This document shows positions 32,061-44,105 of a stretch of DNA of 64,000 nucleotides, piece by piece. The position numbers were made by a program, and so were the translations under genes. Each line of letters begins with the position of its first letter. Position 1 is the stretch's first letter. The notes beneath the pieces are model-generated. The model saw nothing but the letters and a program-made list of their open reading frames with translations, searched no databases and was not told the DNA's origin. Source of the stretch: Chlorocebus sabaeus (taxonomy: Eukaryota; Chordata; Mammalia; Primates; Cercopithecidae); assembly GCF_047675955.1 (NCBI RefSeq), contig NC_132925.1, positions 75,459,622 through 75,523,621 of the forward strand, read 5' to 3'.

Positions 32061-32704
32061 ACTGACCTTGCCAGGTATGTGTATTCTTGGTAACATGTTA
32101 GCTGAGAACCTCTAAAATCAAGGCTAACCTAACTGGCATATACATGATATCATAATGATTATGCAGATATATTTTTAAGTAAATTACAGTCATAATAAAA
32201 CCGCATCTTCCCAAAGCCGAAGGAGGAGTGTTGTTTGTAAGGAGGATTCTTGGTAAAGTCTGAACATGTCACAACTGTCGATCATTCCTCTCCACCCCCA
32301 GTCAAGTCAGGGCCTGAGGATTTCAACCTGATGGAACCATAGCAAAAAGATGTGTCAACACGGCAGATGATAGCTGAGCAGTGGATGGCCAGGCACAAAT
32401 GGGGCCAGGGTGCTCTCTGGTTCTGGAGAATATAGACATTGCCGCTTCTGCTTACAGGTGCTGGAGTTGGAAAACAGAGCAAGTAGATGAGGTAGAGGCC
32501 ATAGACTTGTTGGGGAATGCTGCCTAGGGCAGGATGCACATGCATTAGAGGAATGGCCCATGACCACCAGCTGGGCATCAGCCAGGAGATGTGGCAGACA
32601 TCTCCCAAGGGACCACCAATGACTAGGGCAGCTGGGTGCCATCTGTTCACACCAAATGCACAGAAAAGAACCATGTTAGCTATCCCTGTTTTAAGTGTAA
32701 TTCA
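32061..32704. other. Non-repetitive stretch with a 130-codon minus frame
   Basis: The minus-strand frame 32282-32674 is tryptophan- and proline-rich and has no domain I know; a 95-codon frame overlaps it on the same strand in another register. I do not call a gene. Confidence 0.35.
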
Positions 32705-33100
32705 AATGTGGGTTAGCTTTTTCTATAATAATACTGCATAAAAATCCACTCCTCAGTGGCCTGTGATGATGATCCTTTCTTCCTTTTCATGTCAGCTTCT
32801 CTAGGATGGATTGACTGAGGGGCTCTCTCTTAAGGTGTGAATTGAGCTATGCTTGTTCATGTGGGTTGGCCTCTGATCCGCTTCTATGTGTTTAATCTGA
32901 TACCCAGGTTGCAAGGGCAGCAACTACCTGGGGAAATTTTTCCTCACAGCAGGGAATGAAGTACAAGAGAGCAAGCTGCACTGCTGATGTGTGCTCTAGG
33001 ACTCGGCTGCTGTCAGGGCTACTAACATCCTGTTAGCCAAAATGAGTCACATGTCCAAGCCCAACATCAGTGAGGTAGAGGGTAATCTTCTGAAGGAGGT
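32705..33100 (-). mobile_element. Probable MLT1-type LTR, reverse, strongly diverged
   Basis: AATAATACTGCATAAAAATC, CTCCTCAGTGGCCTGTGATG and CAAAATGAGTCACATGTCC echo reverse MLT1, but only in part. Confidence 0.45.
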
Positions 33101-33122
33101 ATCTTGCAGAGAGCGAACATTC

Positions 33123-33415
33123 TTTTTTTTTTTAAAGACAGAATCTCGCTCTGTCACCCAGGCTGGAGTGCAGTGGTGTGATCTCGGCTCACTGCAACCT
33201 CTGTCTCGTGGGTTCAAGTGATTCTCGGTCCTCAGCCTCCTGAGTAGCTAGGATTACACGCATGTGCCACCACACCCAGCTAATTTTTGTATTTTTAGTA
33301 AAGATGGGGTTTCACCATGTTGGCTAGGCTGGTCTTGAAGTCCTGGTCTCAAGTGATCCGACCACCTCAACCTCCCAAACTGCTGGGATTACAGACGTGA
33401 GTCAACATGCCTGGC
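33123..33415 (-). mobile_element. Alu (AluS-like), reverse
   Basis: T-run, AAGACAGAATCTCGCTCTGT, CTCGGCTCACTGCAACC and GAGTCAACATGCCTGGCC form a complete reverse Alu. Target duplications are not clear. Confidence 0.95.
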
Positions 33416-35261
33416 CAAGAATGTATATTCTTGAGCAATCGTCTAATCTGCCACAGGGGCCAAAAAAGAGGCACATCTTGTCTTTCCTGTCATCTTCCTT
33501 GTCCCCAATATCAGAGCAGGAAGCAGGAATTTCAGGGGTATGCATGAAAGAAGACCAGACTCCACTCCAAGCTTTTGGGCCATCCATAATGGTGGGATGG
33601 GGGAAAGAATGTTGATCAAAGTACAAAACAGAAGTTTTACAAAGATCAGGGCTTAGCTTTGAAAAACCAGAATGAGCTACTTCCAATAATTGGAAGTTAC
33701 TAAAACATTATAGACTTGAATTAAGATATTGGTTGAAACAGCCGTCCACCCAACAGGAGAGGGGAGTTTGACACAGCACAGTTGAATGCTGAGATTGGTG
33801 AAAATGATGCCATTCTATGTTTATATCTCTGTGTACCCAAGACCCCTTGGTAATCTGTTACATAGGCTTGCTTTGATGTCAATGAGGGAAATGCTGTTGT
33901 AGATCTTTAGTCTGGTCGGTAGTTGTAAGTACATTTCATGTGAGTTGTGCCTGGGGAAATTCACTGAGTTGGCAGAACAAAAAGGATCAAAACTAGATGT
34001 CTCTATGAAGTTTTCCCCCTTACTCTACTGTAAGAAGTAGCCTCTCCTCTTTGTGATTCTAGTTACCAATCTGTTCATGATAGATAAAGATGCCTTTACA
34101 CAGAGTAATATTCCTCAAAGTGTGTTTCACAGGTCTCCAGTTTTGAATCATGTTGTAAAAGTCTCTCTGGGAGAGAAGATTCTATGGTGAAATGAATTTG
34201 GGAAAGAAATATAATAGTTATCCTCACTGCAGGTCTTTTCAGAGCCTTTAATATGCTAATGCTCGCTGTAGATATCTAAAAAGGTAAATAGTTTGTACTG
34301 ATTTTTAAAATATAATTTTTACTATAAATTTTTTTTTTCTTCAAGGAATACCAAATCTGCAGCAAATGCTGATGATGCAGCAAATGCTGCCCTAGGGAAT
34401 ATATGGGATACATTGTATTAAATTACTTTGGGTTTGGGGCAAAAATGCTAAATACGTTCATGGGGTATTTTTTCATTTTTACTGAAGACTTCTCTGTAAT
34501 AAGATCTGTTTAAAACAGATCACCTCCACTAAAATCTACATCCCCTTGTGAGCCTGGCAATAAAATCCGTTTCCAACAGGAAAATCTGCCAGTGGTAGGA
34601 TCGGGGAGAAAATGTTGAAAGGAATAAAATCAGTGAAACAATTAACACATATCATGGTTGATTTTTCTCATTTCCAGGCTAAAGAATTGTAGTTTTTTCC
34701 TACTGTGTAGCTAAGTTTTGTTTCGGATTAACCATCTCTTATGAGAAATTTAATGGAATTGTTTGATTCTTGGCTCCATTAACACAGTTTTCCTCTCTTC
34801 TCAGCTGCAACTCCATTGCCAATCCCTCAGTGACATTTCTGGGCATATTCATTTTCTCTCACTCCATTTTTCTTTGCCCACAGCCCCAATCAATCAACAG
34901 CCCTGGAAAAGTCCTGCCATCTGTTTTATGCTATTGATCCTGTGTTGCCATGTTTTCTAAGGGAAGACTCTCAGCCATGTGGACGACATTCCTACACATA
35001 TGTGGTTTCCTATTTTAGCTGGTCCTCTCTTCTACTTGTCAGCTTTGCCATGCCAAGTCTTCAAATGGGCCCTTCTTTCCCACTCCATTCCTTCCCTCAG
35101 CATAAAAAATTAGAGGCTCTCATGGATGATATCCTCAGCTTCATTCTCTTCTAACTCTAGACATACCTGCTTCATCATTTTCCCCCCTTGCTTCTTTCTC
35201 ATAAGGTCAGAGAAAGCCTGAAAACAACCCCCATAATAGAAAAAATAGCTAATTGATTTAA
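33416..35261. other. Non-repetitive 1.8-kb stretch with small internal repeats
   Basis: Holds a short direct repeat at 34359-34389 (GCAGCAAATGCTG twice, 18-base period) and a 19-base palindrome at 34503-34521. Positions 34760-35200 are pyrimidine-rich. No gene signal. Confidence 0.4.
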
Positions 35262-35440
35262 TATCCACAACTCCTTAAAGTAGGTACTATCATTATGTCT
35301 ATTTTACAGATGAGGAAACTGAGGCACAAAGCAGTTAAATAATTTGCAACGGCCACACAGTTAACTACACAGTGGTTAAATAATTTACAAAGGTCACACA
35401 GCTGGGATTTAATCCGTAGTCTGGCTGCAGGATCTAGGCA
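35262..35440 (-). mobile_element. MIR, reverse, with internal tandem duplication
   Basis: TAGGTACTATCATTATG, TTTTACAGATGAGGAAACTG and ACAGCTGGGATTTAATCC are reverse MIR. The segment GTTAAATAATTTGCAACGG... is present twice (334-360 and 375-401 of the 35-kb block, i.e. 35334-35360 and 35375-35401) with 3 differences in 27 bases. Confidence 0.9.
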
Positions 35441-35463
35441 ATCTGGGTTTTTCTCCCCCCATT

Positions 35464-36309
35464 TCTACCAGCTTTTTAATTTTTTTTCCAAACAGCTTTG
35501 TTGAGCTTTGATTCACATGGCATAAAATTCTCCCTTTTAAAATGTACAATTTAGTGGATTCTAGTATAGTCACAGAGTTGCATGACCAACACCAGTATCC
35601 AATTTCAAAATATTTTCATCACCTCAGAAGAAACTTTGTGTCTAATAACAGTCATTCCCCCATTGTCCCATTCCTCCAACCCCTGCTAACCACTAACCCA
35701 CTTCCTGATTCTGGATTTGCCTATTCTGGGCATTTCATATAAATGGAATGGTACAACATGTGTCTCTTTGTGGCTGCCTTCTTTTCCTTAGCATAATGTT
35801 TTAGAGGATCATCCATGTTGTAGCAGGTATCAGTATTTCATTTCTTTTTATTGCTGAAAAATATTCTCTTGTATGGATATACAACATTTTGTTTATTCAT
35901 TTATCAGCTGATGGATATTAGGATTGCTTTTACTTTTTGGCTATTATGAAGATGCTGCTGTTAATATCATGTCCAAGTTTTGTGTGTATGTACATTTTCA
36001 TTTCTCTTGGGTATATGCCTAGGAAGGAAATTGCTGTGTCACATGGTAACTACAGATTTAACATTTTGAGGACCTGTCAAATGGTTTCCAAAGCATTTGT
36101 ACCATTTTACAATTCCACCAAGGGTTCAAATTTTTCCATATCCTTAATACCTCTTGTCTTTTCATTATTGCAGGCTAGTATGTGTGAAGTGGTATCTCAT
36201 GGATTTTATTTATGCTTCCCTAATGACTAATGATGTTAGACATCTTTTCATATGTTTATTGGCCAATTGTATATCTTGTTTGCAGAAATACTTGTTAAAA
36301 TCCTTTGCC
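35464..36309 (-). mobile_element. Long reverse L1M, 3' part before an Alu
   Basis: AAACAGCTTTGTTGAGC, AAATGTACAATTTAGTGG, GCATTTCATATAAATGGAA, CTTAGCATAATGTTTTAG and CTATTATGAAGATGCTGC trace reverse L1M ORF2 end. An Alu inserted at 36310 divides it. Confidence 0.9.
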
Positions 36310-36606
36310 TTTTTTTTTTTTTGAGAAGGAGTCCCGCTCTATCTGTCACCCAGGCTGGAGTATAGTGGGACAATCTTGGTTCACTGCAACCTCTGCCTCC
36401 TGGGTTCAAGCAATTCTCCTGCCGCAGCCTCCTGAGTAGCTTGGACTACAGGCTCATGCCACTACCCCTGGCTAAATTTTTGTATTTTTAGTAGACACAG
36501 GGTTTCACCATCTTAGCCAGGATGGTCTTGATCTCCTGACCTCATGATCTGCCCACCTTGGCCTCCCAAAGTGTGGGATTAAAGGTGTGAGCTACCATAT
36601 GTGGCC
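36310..36606 (-). mobile_element. Alu, reverse, inserted in L1M
   Basis: T-run, GAGAAGGAGTCCCGCTC, CTGCCTCCTGGGTTCAAGC, end GTGAGCTACCATATGTGGCC. Target duplication ATCCTTTGCC (36300-36309) and ATCTTTTGCC (36607-36616). Confidence 0.95.
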
Positions 36607-36616
36607 ATCTTTTGCC

Positions 36617-37012
36617 ATTTTTAATTGGATTATTTTTCTTTTTGTTGTTTAGTTGTAAGACTTCTTTTTATATTCTAGATACAAGTCCCTTATCGAATAT
36701 ATGATTTACAAATATTTTTCTCCCATTCTTTTGTTGTCTTTTTTACTTTCTTGAAGCACAAAAGTTTTTTAACTTTGATGAAGTCCAATTTGTCTATTTT
36801 TTTCTTTTGTTGTTTATGATTTTGATTTTATATCTAAGAAACAGTTGTCTAATGTGAGGTCATGAGGACTCACTCCTATGTTTTCTTCTAAGTTTTATAG
36901 TTTCAGCTCTTACATTTAGGTCTCTAATTCATTTTGAGTTAATTTTTTATATAGTATAAGGAAATAATTCAACTTCATTCTTTTGCATGTCAGTTTCAGT
37001 ACATGTTGTAGG
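36617..37012 (-). mobile_element. Long reverse L1M, ORF2 segment after the Alu
   Basis: TCTAGATACAAGTCCCTTAT, TTGATGAAGTCCAATTTGTC, TAATTCATTTTGAGTTAA and ACTTCATTCTTTTGCATGTC are reverse ORF2, ending near 37010. Confidence 0.85.
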
Positions 37013-37838
37013 GCATATCTGCTAGCAATAAATTATGTCAATATTGGTTTATCTGGGGATGTGCTAATTTCTTCTTTGTTTATAAGGATAGTTTTGCTGG
37101 ATTCTTGGTTGACAGTCTATTCCTTCAGCACTTTGAAAATGCCATCCCACTACTTTCTGGCTTTCATGACATCTAGTAAGAAATAAACTTTTCATATTAT
37201 AGAGGATCCCTTGCATATGATGAGTCCCTTTTTTCTTGCTGCTTTCACTTTTCCCTCCTTGTCTTTGCCTTTTGACAGTTTATGTTGTGCCTAGAAGTAG
37301 ATATTTTTTAATCTATTCCATTTGGATTTTGTTGAGCTACTTGGATGTGTAGATTAATTAATGTTCCTCATTAAATTTGGGAAGTTCTTGGCTATTACTT
37401 CTTCATGTATTCTTTCTGCTCCTTTCTTTCTCACCTTTCCTTCTGGGATTCCCCTTATGTATGTGTTGATATACTAGTGTCCTGCATGTCTCTGAGGCTT
37501 TGTTCACTTTTCTATATATATTTTTTTCCTCTTCTTATTCCTTAGACTAGATCATCTCAATTGGTCTGTCTCCAGCTTGCCAGCTCAAATTTGTTCTTCA
37601 ACCCTCTGGTATAATTTTTCTTTCTGTTATTATGCTTTTCAACTCAAGACTTTTAATTTATTTGGGATTTTTTGCTTGTTTTGTTTTTTACACTTTTTAT
37701 CTTTTATATTCTCCATTTGTTTGATTATTCATGAAAAAAATGAGTTCATGAGAAGTTTAGTTCTTTAGATGTCATTTTCTTTAGTTCTTTGAGCGTATTT
37801 ATAGTAGTTGATTTACAGTCTTTGTCCTGTACATGTGG
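37013..37838 (-). mobile_element. Long reverse L1M, ORF1-derived segment
   Basis: AAGGATAGTTTTGCTGG, TTCTTGGTTGACAGTC, CAGCACTTTGAAAATGCC, TCTTGCTGCTTTCAC and TTAGTTCTTTGAGCGT are reverse L1 ORF1 (C-terminal part first, then the coiled-coil part). It directly follows ORF2 3' sequence, so about 2-3 kb of ORF2 is missing. A HAL1 (L1 relative without most of ORF2) is an alternative explanation. Confidence 0.7.
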
Positions 37839-38622
37839 CCAAACAATCATATGAAAAAAAACCAAACATCACTTATCATTAGAGAAATGCAAATCAAAAC
37901 CACGATGAGATACCGTCTAACACCAGTCAGAATGGCTATTATTGAAAGGTCAAAAAATAATAGATGCTGACAAGGTTGTTGTGAAAAAGAAACACTTATA
38001 CACTGTTGGTGGGAGTGTAAATTAGTTCAACCATTGTGGAAGACAATGTAGTGATTCCTCAAAAATCTAAAGGCAGAAATATTGTTGGACCCAGGAATCC
38101 CATTACTGGGTATATACTCAAAGGAATATAAATCATTCTATCATAAAGACACATGCATGTGCATGTTCATTGCAGCACTATTCATAACAGCAAAGACATG
38201 GAACCAACCTAAATGCCCATCAATGATAGACTAGATAAAGAAAACATGGTACATATATACTATGGAATACTAAGCAGCCATTAAAAAGGAACAAGATCAT
38301 GTGCTTTGCAGGGACGTGAATGGAACTAGAGGCCATTATCCTCAGCAAACTAGTGCAGGAACAGAAAACCAAATACCACATGTTCCCACTTATCAGTGGA
38401 AACTAAATGATGAGAACACATGGACACATATAAGGGAATGACACACACTGGGTCCTACCTGAGGGTAAATGGTACGAGGAGGGAGAAGATAAGAAAGGAT
38501 AACTAATGGATACTAGCCTTAATACCTGGGTGACAAAATAATCTGTACAGCAAACCTCCATAACACAAGTTTACCAGTGTAACAAACCTACACATGTAAC
38601 CCTGAATTTAAAAGTTAAAAAA
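37839..38622 (+). mobile_element. Primate L1, 5'-truncated, inserted in the older L1M
   Basis: ATCACTTATCATTAGAGAAA, CACCAGTCAGAATGGC, ACTGTTGGTGGGAGTG, ACTGGGTATATACTCAAAGG, CATGGTACATATATACTATG, GAACACATGGACACATATA and the 3' UTR end with a short A-rich tail. Opposite orientation to its host L1M. No intact frame. Confidence 0.9.
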
Positions 38623-38633
38623 ATTAAAATAAA

Positions 38634-39535
38634 GACTTGGTCTTATAAATCCAACATTTGTGCTTCCTCGGGTACACTTTATATTGAATGCTTTTTTTTC
38701 CTTGTGTATTGGCCATACTTTTCTATTTGTTTTCCTGTCTGATTATTTGGAATGAAACCTAAATGTTGGAAAAAAATATAATATTACAACCCTGGAAACC
38801 ATATCTACTCCCCACCCAAGGGTTTGTTGTGCTTTTGTTGTCTGTTTGTTTAGTGACTTTCTTGGATGAATTCTATTATGTGTGTATTCTTTGTCATATA
38901 TGTCCACTGAGGTCTCTGATCAGTTGCCTTAGTGGTCAGCTAATAATTGGACAGATATAGTCTTATATACATAAGACAAGTAGGTCTTCCTTTTGCCAGT
39001 GAGATGTGTGTGTGTGTGTGTTGGTGCACATCTTCAGTACTCACCTCAGGCAGTTTACACTCTGCATTGGCTTTCACTTCCTGCTTGTGCAGGTCAGATA
39101 GCGGTGAGCGATTTGAACCTTAAGTCTTTTGGTAGGCATGTGCACCGTCTTTTGCATACTCATGACTTTCTAAGTCCCCAGGAGTATATTGGAACTTTAC
39201 AAAGCTCTCTATACTCATCTCATTCTCTAGACGTTTAAGTTCTTTTTTTTTTTTTTTAATTTGGCCAGCCTCATGTTTTCCCCCAAATGGTATTGTTGCC
39301 TCAGGTACCTGCAGTGTTAAACAACTGCTGCTAATTGTTTTCAACAAACACCTGGGGATAGAGCTTTTCCTGCTGAGCAGCTCTGATTCAGGTCAACTGA
39401 AATAAGCCCTGTTCATGGGGCATTTCCAGGGAACTGCCAAACTAGTCTAATAGTGACAATTATCTGGGGATGGGACTCTCTGGGGACTGTAAGCCCATTC
39501 TGTCCCCTTCCAGGGGTTGCTAGACTACTGTTTTT
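38634..39535 (-). mobile_element. Reverse L1M, 5' part (5' UTR-like), after the inserted L1
   Basis: TCCAACATTTGTGCTTCCTC resumes the host L1M interrupted at 37838, followed by TTGGCCATACTTTTC, GTGAGCGATTTGAACC and GACTTTCTAAGTCCCCAGG, consistent with an L1M 5' region. The far edge is uncertain. Contains a (TG)n run at about 39006-39021 and a T17 run near 39242. Confidence 0.6.
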
Positions 39536-40921
39536 TTGTTTTTTTGTTTTTTTCTTTTCTATTCCTTTTTTTACAGCTACCATTCCTGCCAGACTGCTGG
39601 TTTTCAGGGCTGTTGCAGAGCTGAGGAGAGGAGGATGAAAATAGTGCAAGTTAAAATGCCACAAAGCTTGCTATTCTTGCTGAGATTCAGCTGTTTTTCT
39701 CAAATAAATGATCCTCTGCTTGTTGCAAGCCTTTAATTTCCCAAGTTCTGAAAAAGTTAATTTTGACAATTTTGCCAGTGTTCCTGTTGCTTTTATAGAG
39801 GAATGCATTTTGGGAGATATTCACTTTGCCATTCTGGAATTGCTTCCTCAGGCAATCCAATTTTAAGTTATGAGCACAGATTTTAGTAAATCCTTAATAA
39901 GTACTCTGAAGACCTAGTTTTGAATGAAGGCAGAGGCTATAGGATTGTAAGTAATTTATGCAAAAGAACTCTAAGTAGTGTTTTAATATTTTCCCTACTG
40001 GTTCAAGATCATCAATAGGTCATTTGTAGCCAGGATGTGCTTACCACTTCAAGTAACATTTTTCTGTGAGTTAATTTTTCATGAATATATATTGTTCCTT
40101 TTGTCTGGAAAAATCCTGATTTATTGTTGATGAACATTAAGGTTTTTTCCCCCAAGCTTTCACTGCTCCCAATAGTGGTCAAGGACTTATTACTGGACAC
40201 AGTAATGGGGCCATTAAATCTACTGAAGTATACTTACCAGCTCAAAAGGTAGTAAGCTACCTTGATAGCTAGCATGATGTATTTATTTTTAAATCTTGAG
40301 AGCTTATATATTCTTTCTCATCCTAGTGTTGGAAGTATTTTTCCTTATGGTTTATTATTTGTCCTTCTTTATTGTAAAAGGGCCTAAATATGTAAAGAGT
40401 GTCTGAATAGTTGGGAAACAAGTTAAACTAATGTTAAAACTGTGTGTTAATTATATTTTAAAATATGTTTTTCTGTACCTTCCTGACATCTTTTTAGATG
40501 AAGTAACCAACCCTAAATTGAAAGCAGTGAGGCCAATTTTTGATCTGAAAAGAGGAAGATGAATATGCTATTCCCCCACCACCCTGCCGAAGTATCTAAA
40601 CTTTTTGGATAGCCTGTGGGTTAGAAAGCAGTTTTATGTCATTTGACACATAACATCTATACCAGGTATCAACTTGAATGGCTAAAGCCTTTCTTTGCAT
40701 TTGAAATCCAAGTTTTTCAGCTGCTCCTTTTGAATATTTTTCTCTTTCCAATGAGTTGTAGCAGGATGACTCACCTTTCTGGATTTGCTAGCCAAAGGAC
40801 TTGGCATGCTAAACTACAGCATGCATCCTCCTTAATTGGGTTAGATCAGAGCGTGATGGAAGTCATGCTGTACAAGGAGAATCTGAGTGCTTGTAGTGGT
40901 TTTTTAAAAGAAGTGTTTTGA
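39536..40921. other. Mostly non-repetitive stretch
   Basis: Starts with a GTTTTTTT-repeat patch (39530-39570). No repeat family or gene recognised beyond that. Confidence 0.4.
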
Positions 40922-41219
40922 GGCTGGGCACTATGGCTTACGCCTGTAATCCCACCACTTTGGGAGGCCGAGGCGGGCAGATCATGAGGTCAGGAGATAG
41001 AGACCATCCTGGCTAACATGGTGAAACCCTATCTCTACTAAAAATGCAAAAAATTAGCCGGGCGTGGTGGCGGGAACCTGTAGTCCCAGCTACTCCGGAG
41101 GTTGAGGCAGGGGAATGGCCTAAACCTGGCAGGAGGAGCTTGCAGTGAGCCGAGATCGCACCACTGCACTCCAGCCTGGGCAACAGAGCAAGACTCCATC
41201 TCAAAAACAAACAAACAAT
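40922..41219 (+). mobile_element. Alu (AluY-like), full length
   Basis: GGCTGGGCACTATGGC, GGTCAGGAGATAGAGACC, GGAGCTTGCAGTGAGCC and an ACAAACAAACAA tail. Duplication AAAAGAAGTGTTTTGA (40906-40921) and AAAAGAAGTATTTTGA (41220-41235). Confidence 0.95.
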
Positions 41220-41235
41220 AAAAGAAGTATTTTGA

Positions 41236-42371
41236 GTTGTGATCTACTCTTTCTCATTACATAAAGGGAGAATAAAAATGACCTCTTGTCAACAACCTTA
41301 CCCCCCGTTACCTTAATGTTTATCTTGCCATCTTTTGATATTTTATTACTTATCCTACCTTCTGAGAAGTAAAGCAGTAAAATGTGTTTTAGAAGGACCC
41401 TGTTGAGGTATTAATTGCCTCATTAGGAGAAAGCCAGTTCTTACACCAGTACCCTCTGGCACCAGGATTCACAAAGTAAAACTGTCCATTTGCTAATTTC
41501 CGGTTAAGTTACAGGCTAAATCCCATTACAACAAATCCTAACACAATAGAATCTTTACATTACAACAGGGTTTCCAAATCTCAGCCAAACAATGGTCTGC
41601 TCATTGCAGGCAACAAAATCTTATGCCTATATATGCATCAGAAGTTTTTCATAATGGAATTTGACCTACAGTTATATTTGGAATCCGAAAGTATGCTTTG
41701 AGAATGGTGATTCTGCACATGAATGCAAGGAGTAAAAGGCCTTGAGTTTCTCTGAAATATGCTTTCAGCGAACCGGAGGAGCCCTATAATAACATGATGA
41801 ATCCTTGTAAGTATATAGGAGATTAGTAAAAGCCACTCATCAAAATGTGATCAATGGCTCGGGCTCCTATAATAAATGGTAGCTGCCAATCTCTGCCCCT
41901 GGCACCAGAGTTGCATTTTGGAAATATCTGTTGAATGAAGAAGAGACTAAAAACAACTTTGACTTGCGTTTCCATAGTTTCCGAATGGAAAAGGTCCACA
42001 GAATAGATTTGACTTTCCAAGGAGGCTGGATTTTAATCAGCATTGCAAACAAGCCTAATCTTTTATTAGTCTACTGGCAAAAGTTCTGATACTCCCTTAG
42101 CACCCTCCACTCTGCTCCAGAGGTGCACAGCTGATGGAGCAGGACTATAGTCATTAACTCAGGAGTTGATTCTATGGAACTTGATCAAGGGACCGTTTGT
42201 AAAGCTGCTTTCAGCCCTATACGGACCTTGAGGATGACATGGGAGTCTGTAGAATCTGGATCTCCTCCCACAGGACTTAGAAGAAATCAGTTGTGTCTGC
42301 TGTTATCACCTGTGCTGAGATCAGAAAAAAATGACCCCATTACCTTACCCATCATGCATAAATAAAAATAT
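41236..42371. other. Non-repetitive 1.1-kb stretch
   Basis: No repeat family, RNA gene or credible coding frame. Confidence 0.4.
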
Positions 42372-42630
42372 CACTAGTAATAATAACAATAATAATAGCA
42401 GCAAATTCTTGTGTAGCACTTTTCATGTCCCAAATATGGAATGAAGACTTTATCATTTTCATATACTTAATAGACAGGGATACCAGGAGAGTAGGTACTG
42501 TTTTTCTCATTTTACAAGTGAGGAAACTGAGGAATAGGGAGGGTAAGTGTTTTATCCAAGGTCTCACAGCTATTAAGTACCAGAGCTGGAATTGAACCCA
42601 AGCAGTTTAATTCCAGAATTCGTATACTTG
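42372..42630 (-). mobile_element. MIR, reverse, nearly full
   Basis: AATAATAATAGCAGC, TTTTTCTCATTTTACAAGTG, AGGAAACTGAGGAATAGGG, GGTCTCACAGCTATTAAG and GAATTGAACCCAAGC. Confidence 0.9.
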
Positions 42631-42714
42631 GCCATTTTCCTTCAGGGCACCTTATCAGCAAAACCTCTATATTGTGAGAGGGTATCTCTCGGTTAAGTTA
42701 CTGATTATGCATGT

Positions 42715-43270
42715 GTATTCAATAAACATTCATTGAGTACTCATCAGGGGCCAGGCACTGAAATTACAATAGTGAAGAAAAGTAGACAGGGTGGCTTCTT
42801 TCTTTTATGATAAATAGTCATGTTGAGGAAGGCTAGGAAAGAATGAAACTTGGTTCCGTGGGGACCTTGAGCAAAGGAACCTGCTTTAGACCAGGAAGAA
42901 GCAACACCTATGCTGAGGTCCACAGGAAGGACAGGGAAATGGAGGGAAAATGGCATTCCACACATGTGGAACAACATATGCAAAGGCCAAAGGGCAGTGG
43001 CATCTGGGCCCTTCAAGGAACTGTAGTACAGGTAGTGAGAGGATGAGGCTGCAGAGATTGGCAGACCATTTAGGGCTCCATAGGTCATGTCGAGAAGTCT
43101 TGTCTGACAAGCAATGGAAAACCATTGGAAAGCCTTAAGGAGGATAGTAGAATGAATAGATTGGGCTTTGAAAACTTCTCTCTTGTCTCTCGGCAGAACA
43201 GATGGAAGGGTCACCAGGGAGAGTACTGGGAAATCAGTCAGGAGGCTTCTCTGCTAGTCCAGACGAAAGA
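42715..43270 (-). mobile_element. L2, reverse, long
   Basis: TTCATTGAGTACTCATC, CAATGGAAAACCATTGG, CAGTCAGGAGGCTTCTCTGC and the ACGAAAGACGAAGGCGGC block follow reverse L2. The 156-codon minus frame at 42744-43214 lies on the L2 sense strand in its 3' UTR and is not a gene. Confidence 0.8.
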
Positions 43271-43432
43271 CGAAGGCGGCTGGCACTAGAACGGTGGCAG
43301 TGATGATGCACATGATAGAGCTGAGAGCTATTCTGGGGATAAAGTACGAAGGAGTACTGTGTGCCATCTCCTTTGTTAGGTGGTAAAGAAACAATGACAT
43401 AGACAGATATCCTGTCCTCAAAGGTTTTATAG

Positions 43433-43682
43433 CAGTGATTCCAACCAGGGGCAATTTTGCCTCTACCATGCCCCCCAACCCCGTGCTGGGAACATTTTGC
43501 AAATGTCTGGAGATACATTTGCTTGTTACAACTAGAGGGTGGTGGGGTGGACAGAGGGTTTCTGCTGGCATCTACTGGGAAGAGGCCAGGGAGGCTGCTA
43601 AACATCCTGCAATGCACAAGACAGCCCCCTTCAACAAAGCATGTTCTGGCCCCAAAGGTTCATCACGCACAGGCGGAGGTGC
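43433..43682 (-). mobile_element. MER20-type hAT element, reverse
   Basis: CAGTGATTCCAACCAGGGGC, AAATGTCTGGAGATAC, GGCATCTACTGGGAAGAGG, CTGCTAAACATCCTGCAATG and AAGACAGCCCCC. Overlapping frames of up to 127 codons here are repeat-derived. Confidence 0.75.
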
Positions 43683-43904
43683 CGTAGTTTATCCATTTGA
43701 TAGCAAGCAGAAGAGTAGAAGAAGGCATGCTGAGGTCAAGTGTCTTCTGGGAGCGAGGGGCACTTAACCCTACCTTGGTTGGGGCAGAAGGGGAAACTGG
43801 AGGCTTCTGCCCTTAGCATAGGTTGGAGAGGGCACTGCAAAACTACTGAACAATACTTGAGTTCTGTTTAATGCAGATTAAGTTAGGTTCCGAGGTCCAA
43901 GGGT

Positions 43905-44105
43905 TCAAATCCATGCACTATCTCCACTAGCTCTATGACCTTTGAGCTCACTGTGCCTCAGTTTCTTCCTGTCTATATTGGTTCTCCTTCATAACACATG
44001 TAGAAATGTGGGGAGATAAAGGTAGATACTCCTCGTGAAGACTTGAGCACATGGCACCTTGCATATGGTAGTCACTCAATGAATGCCCATAATAAGCACC
44101 ATTTT
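43905..44105 (+). mobile_element. MIR
   Basis: GGTTCAAATCCATGCAC, TGTGCCTCAGTTTCTTCC and CACCTTGCATATGGTAGTCA are MIR in order. Confidence 0.85.

Noticed and set aside
32282..32674. 130-codon minus frame as a small membrane protein
   Set aside because: Hydrophobic but with no recognisable family, and adjacent to a probable LTR remnant.
42744..43214. 156-codon minus-strand frame
   Set aside because: It lies in a reverse L2 copy, in L2 3' UTR sequence; no reverse transcriptase motif is visible.
43234..43767. Frames of 105-127 codons on both strands
   Set aside because: They overlap the MER20-type element and L2 flank and have no domain.
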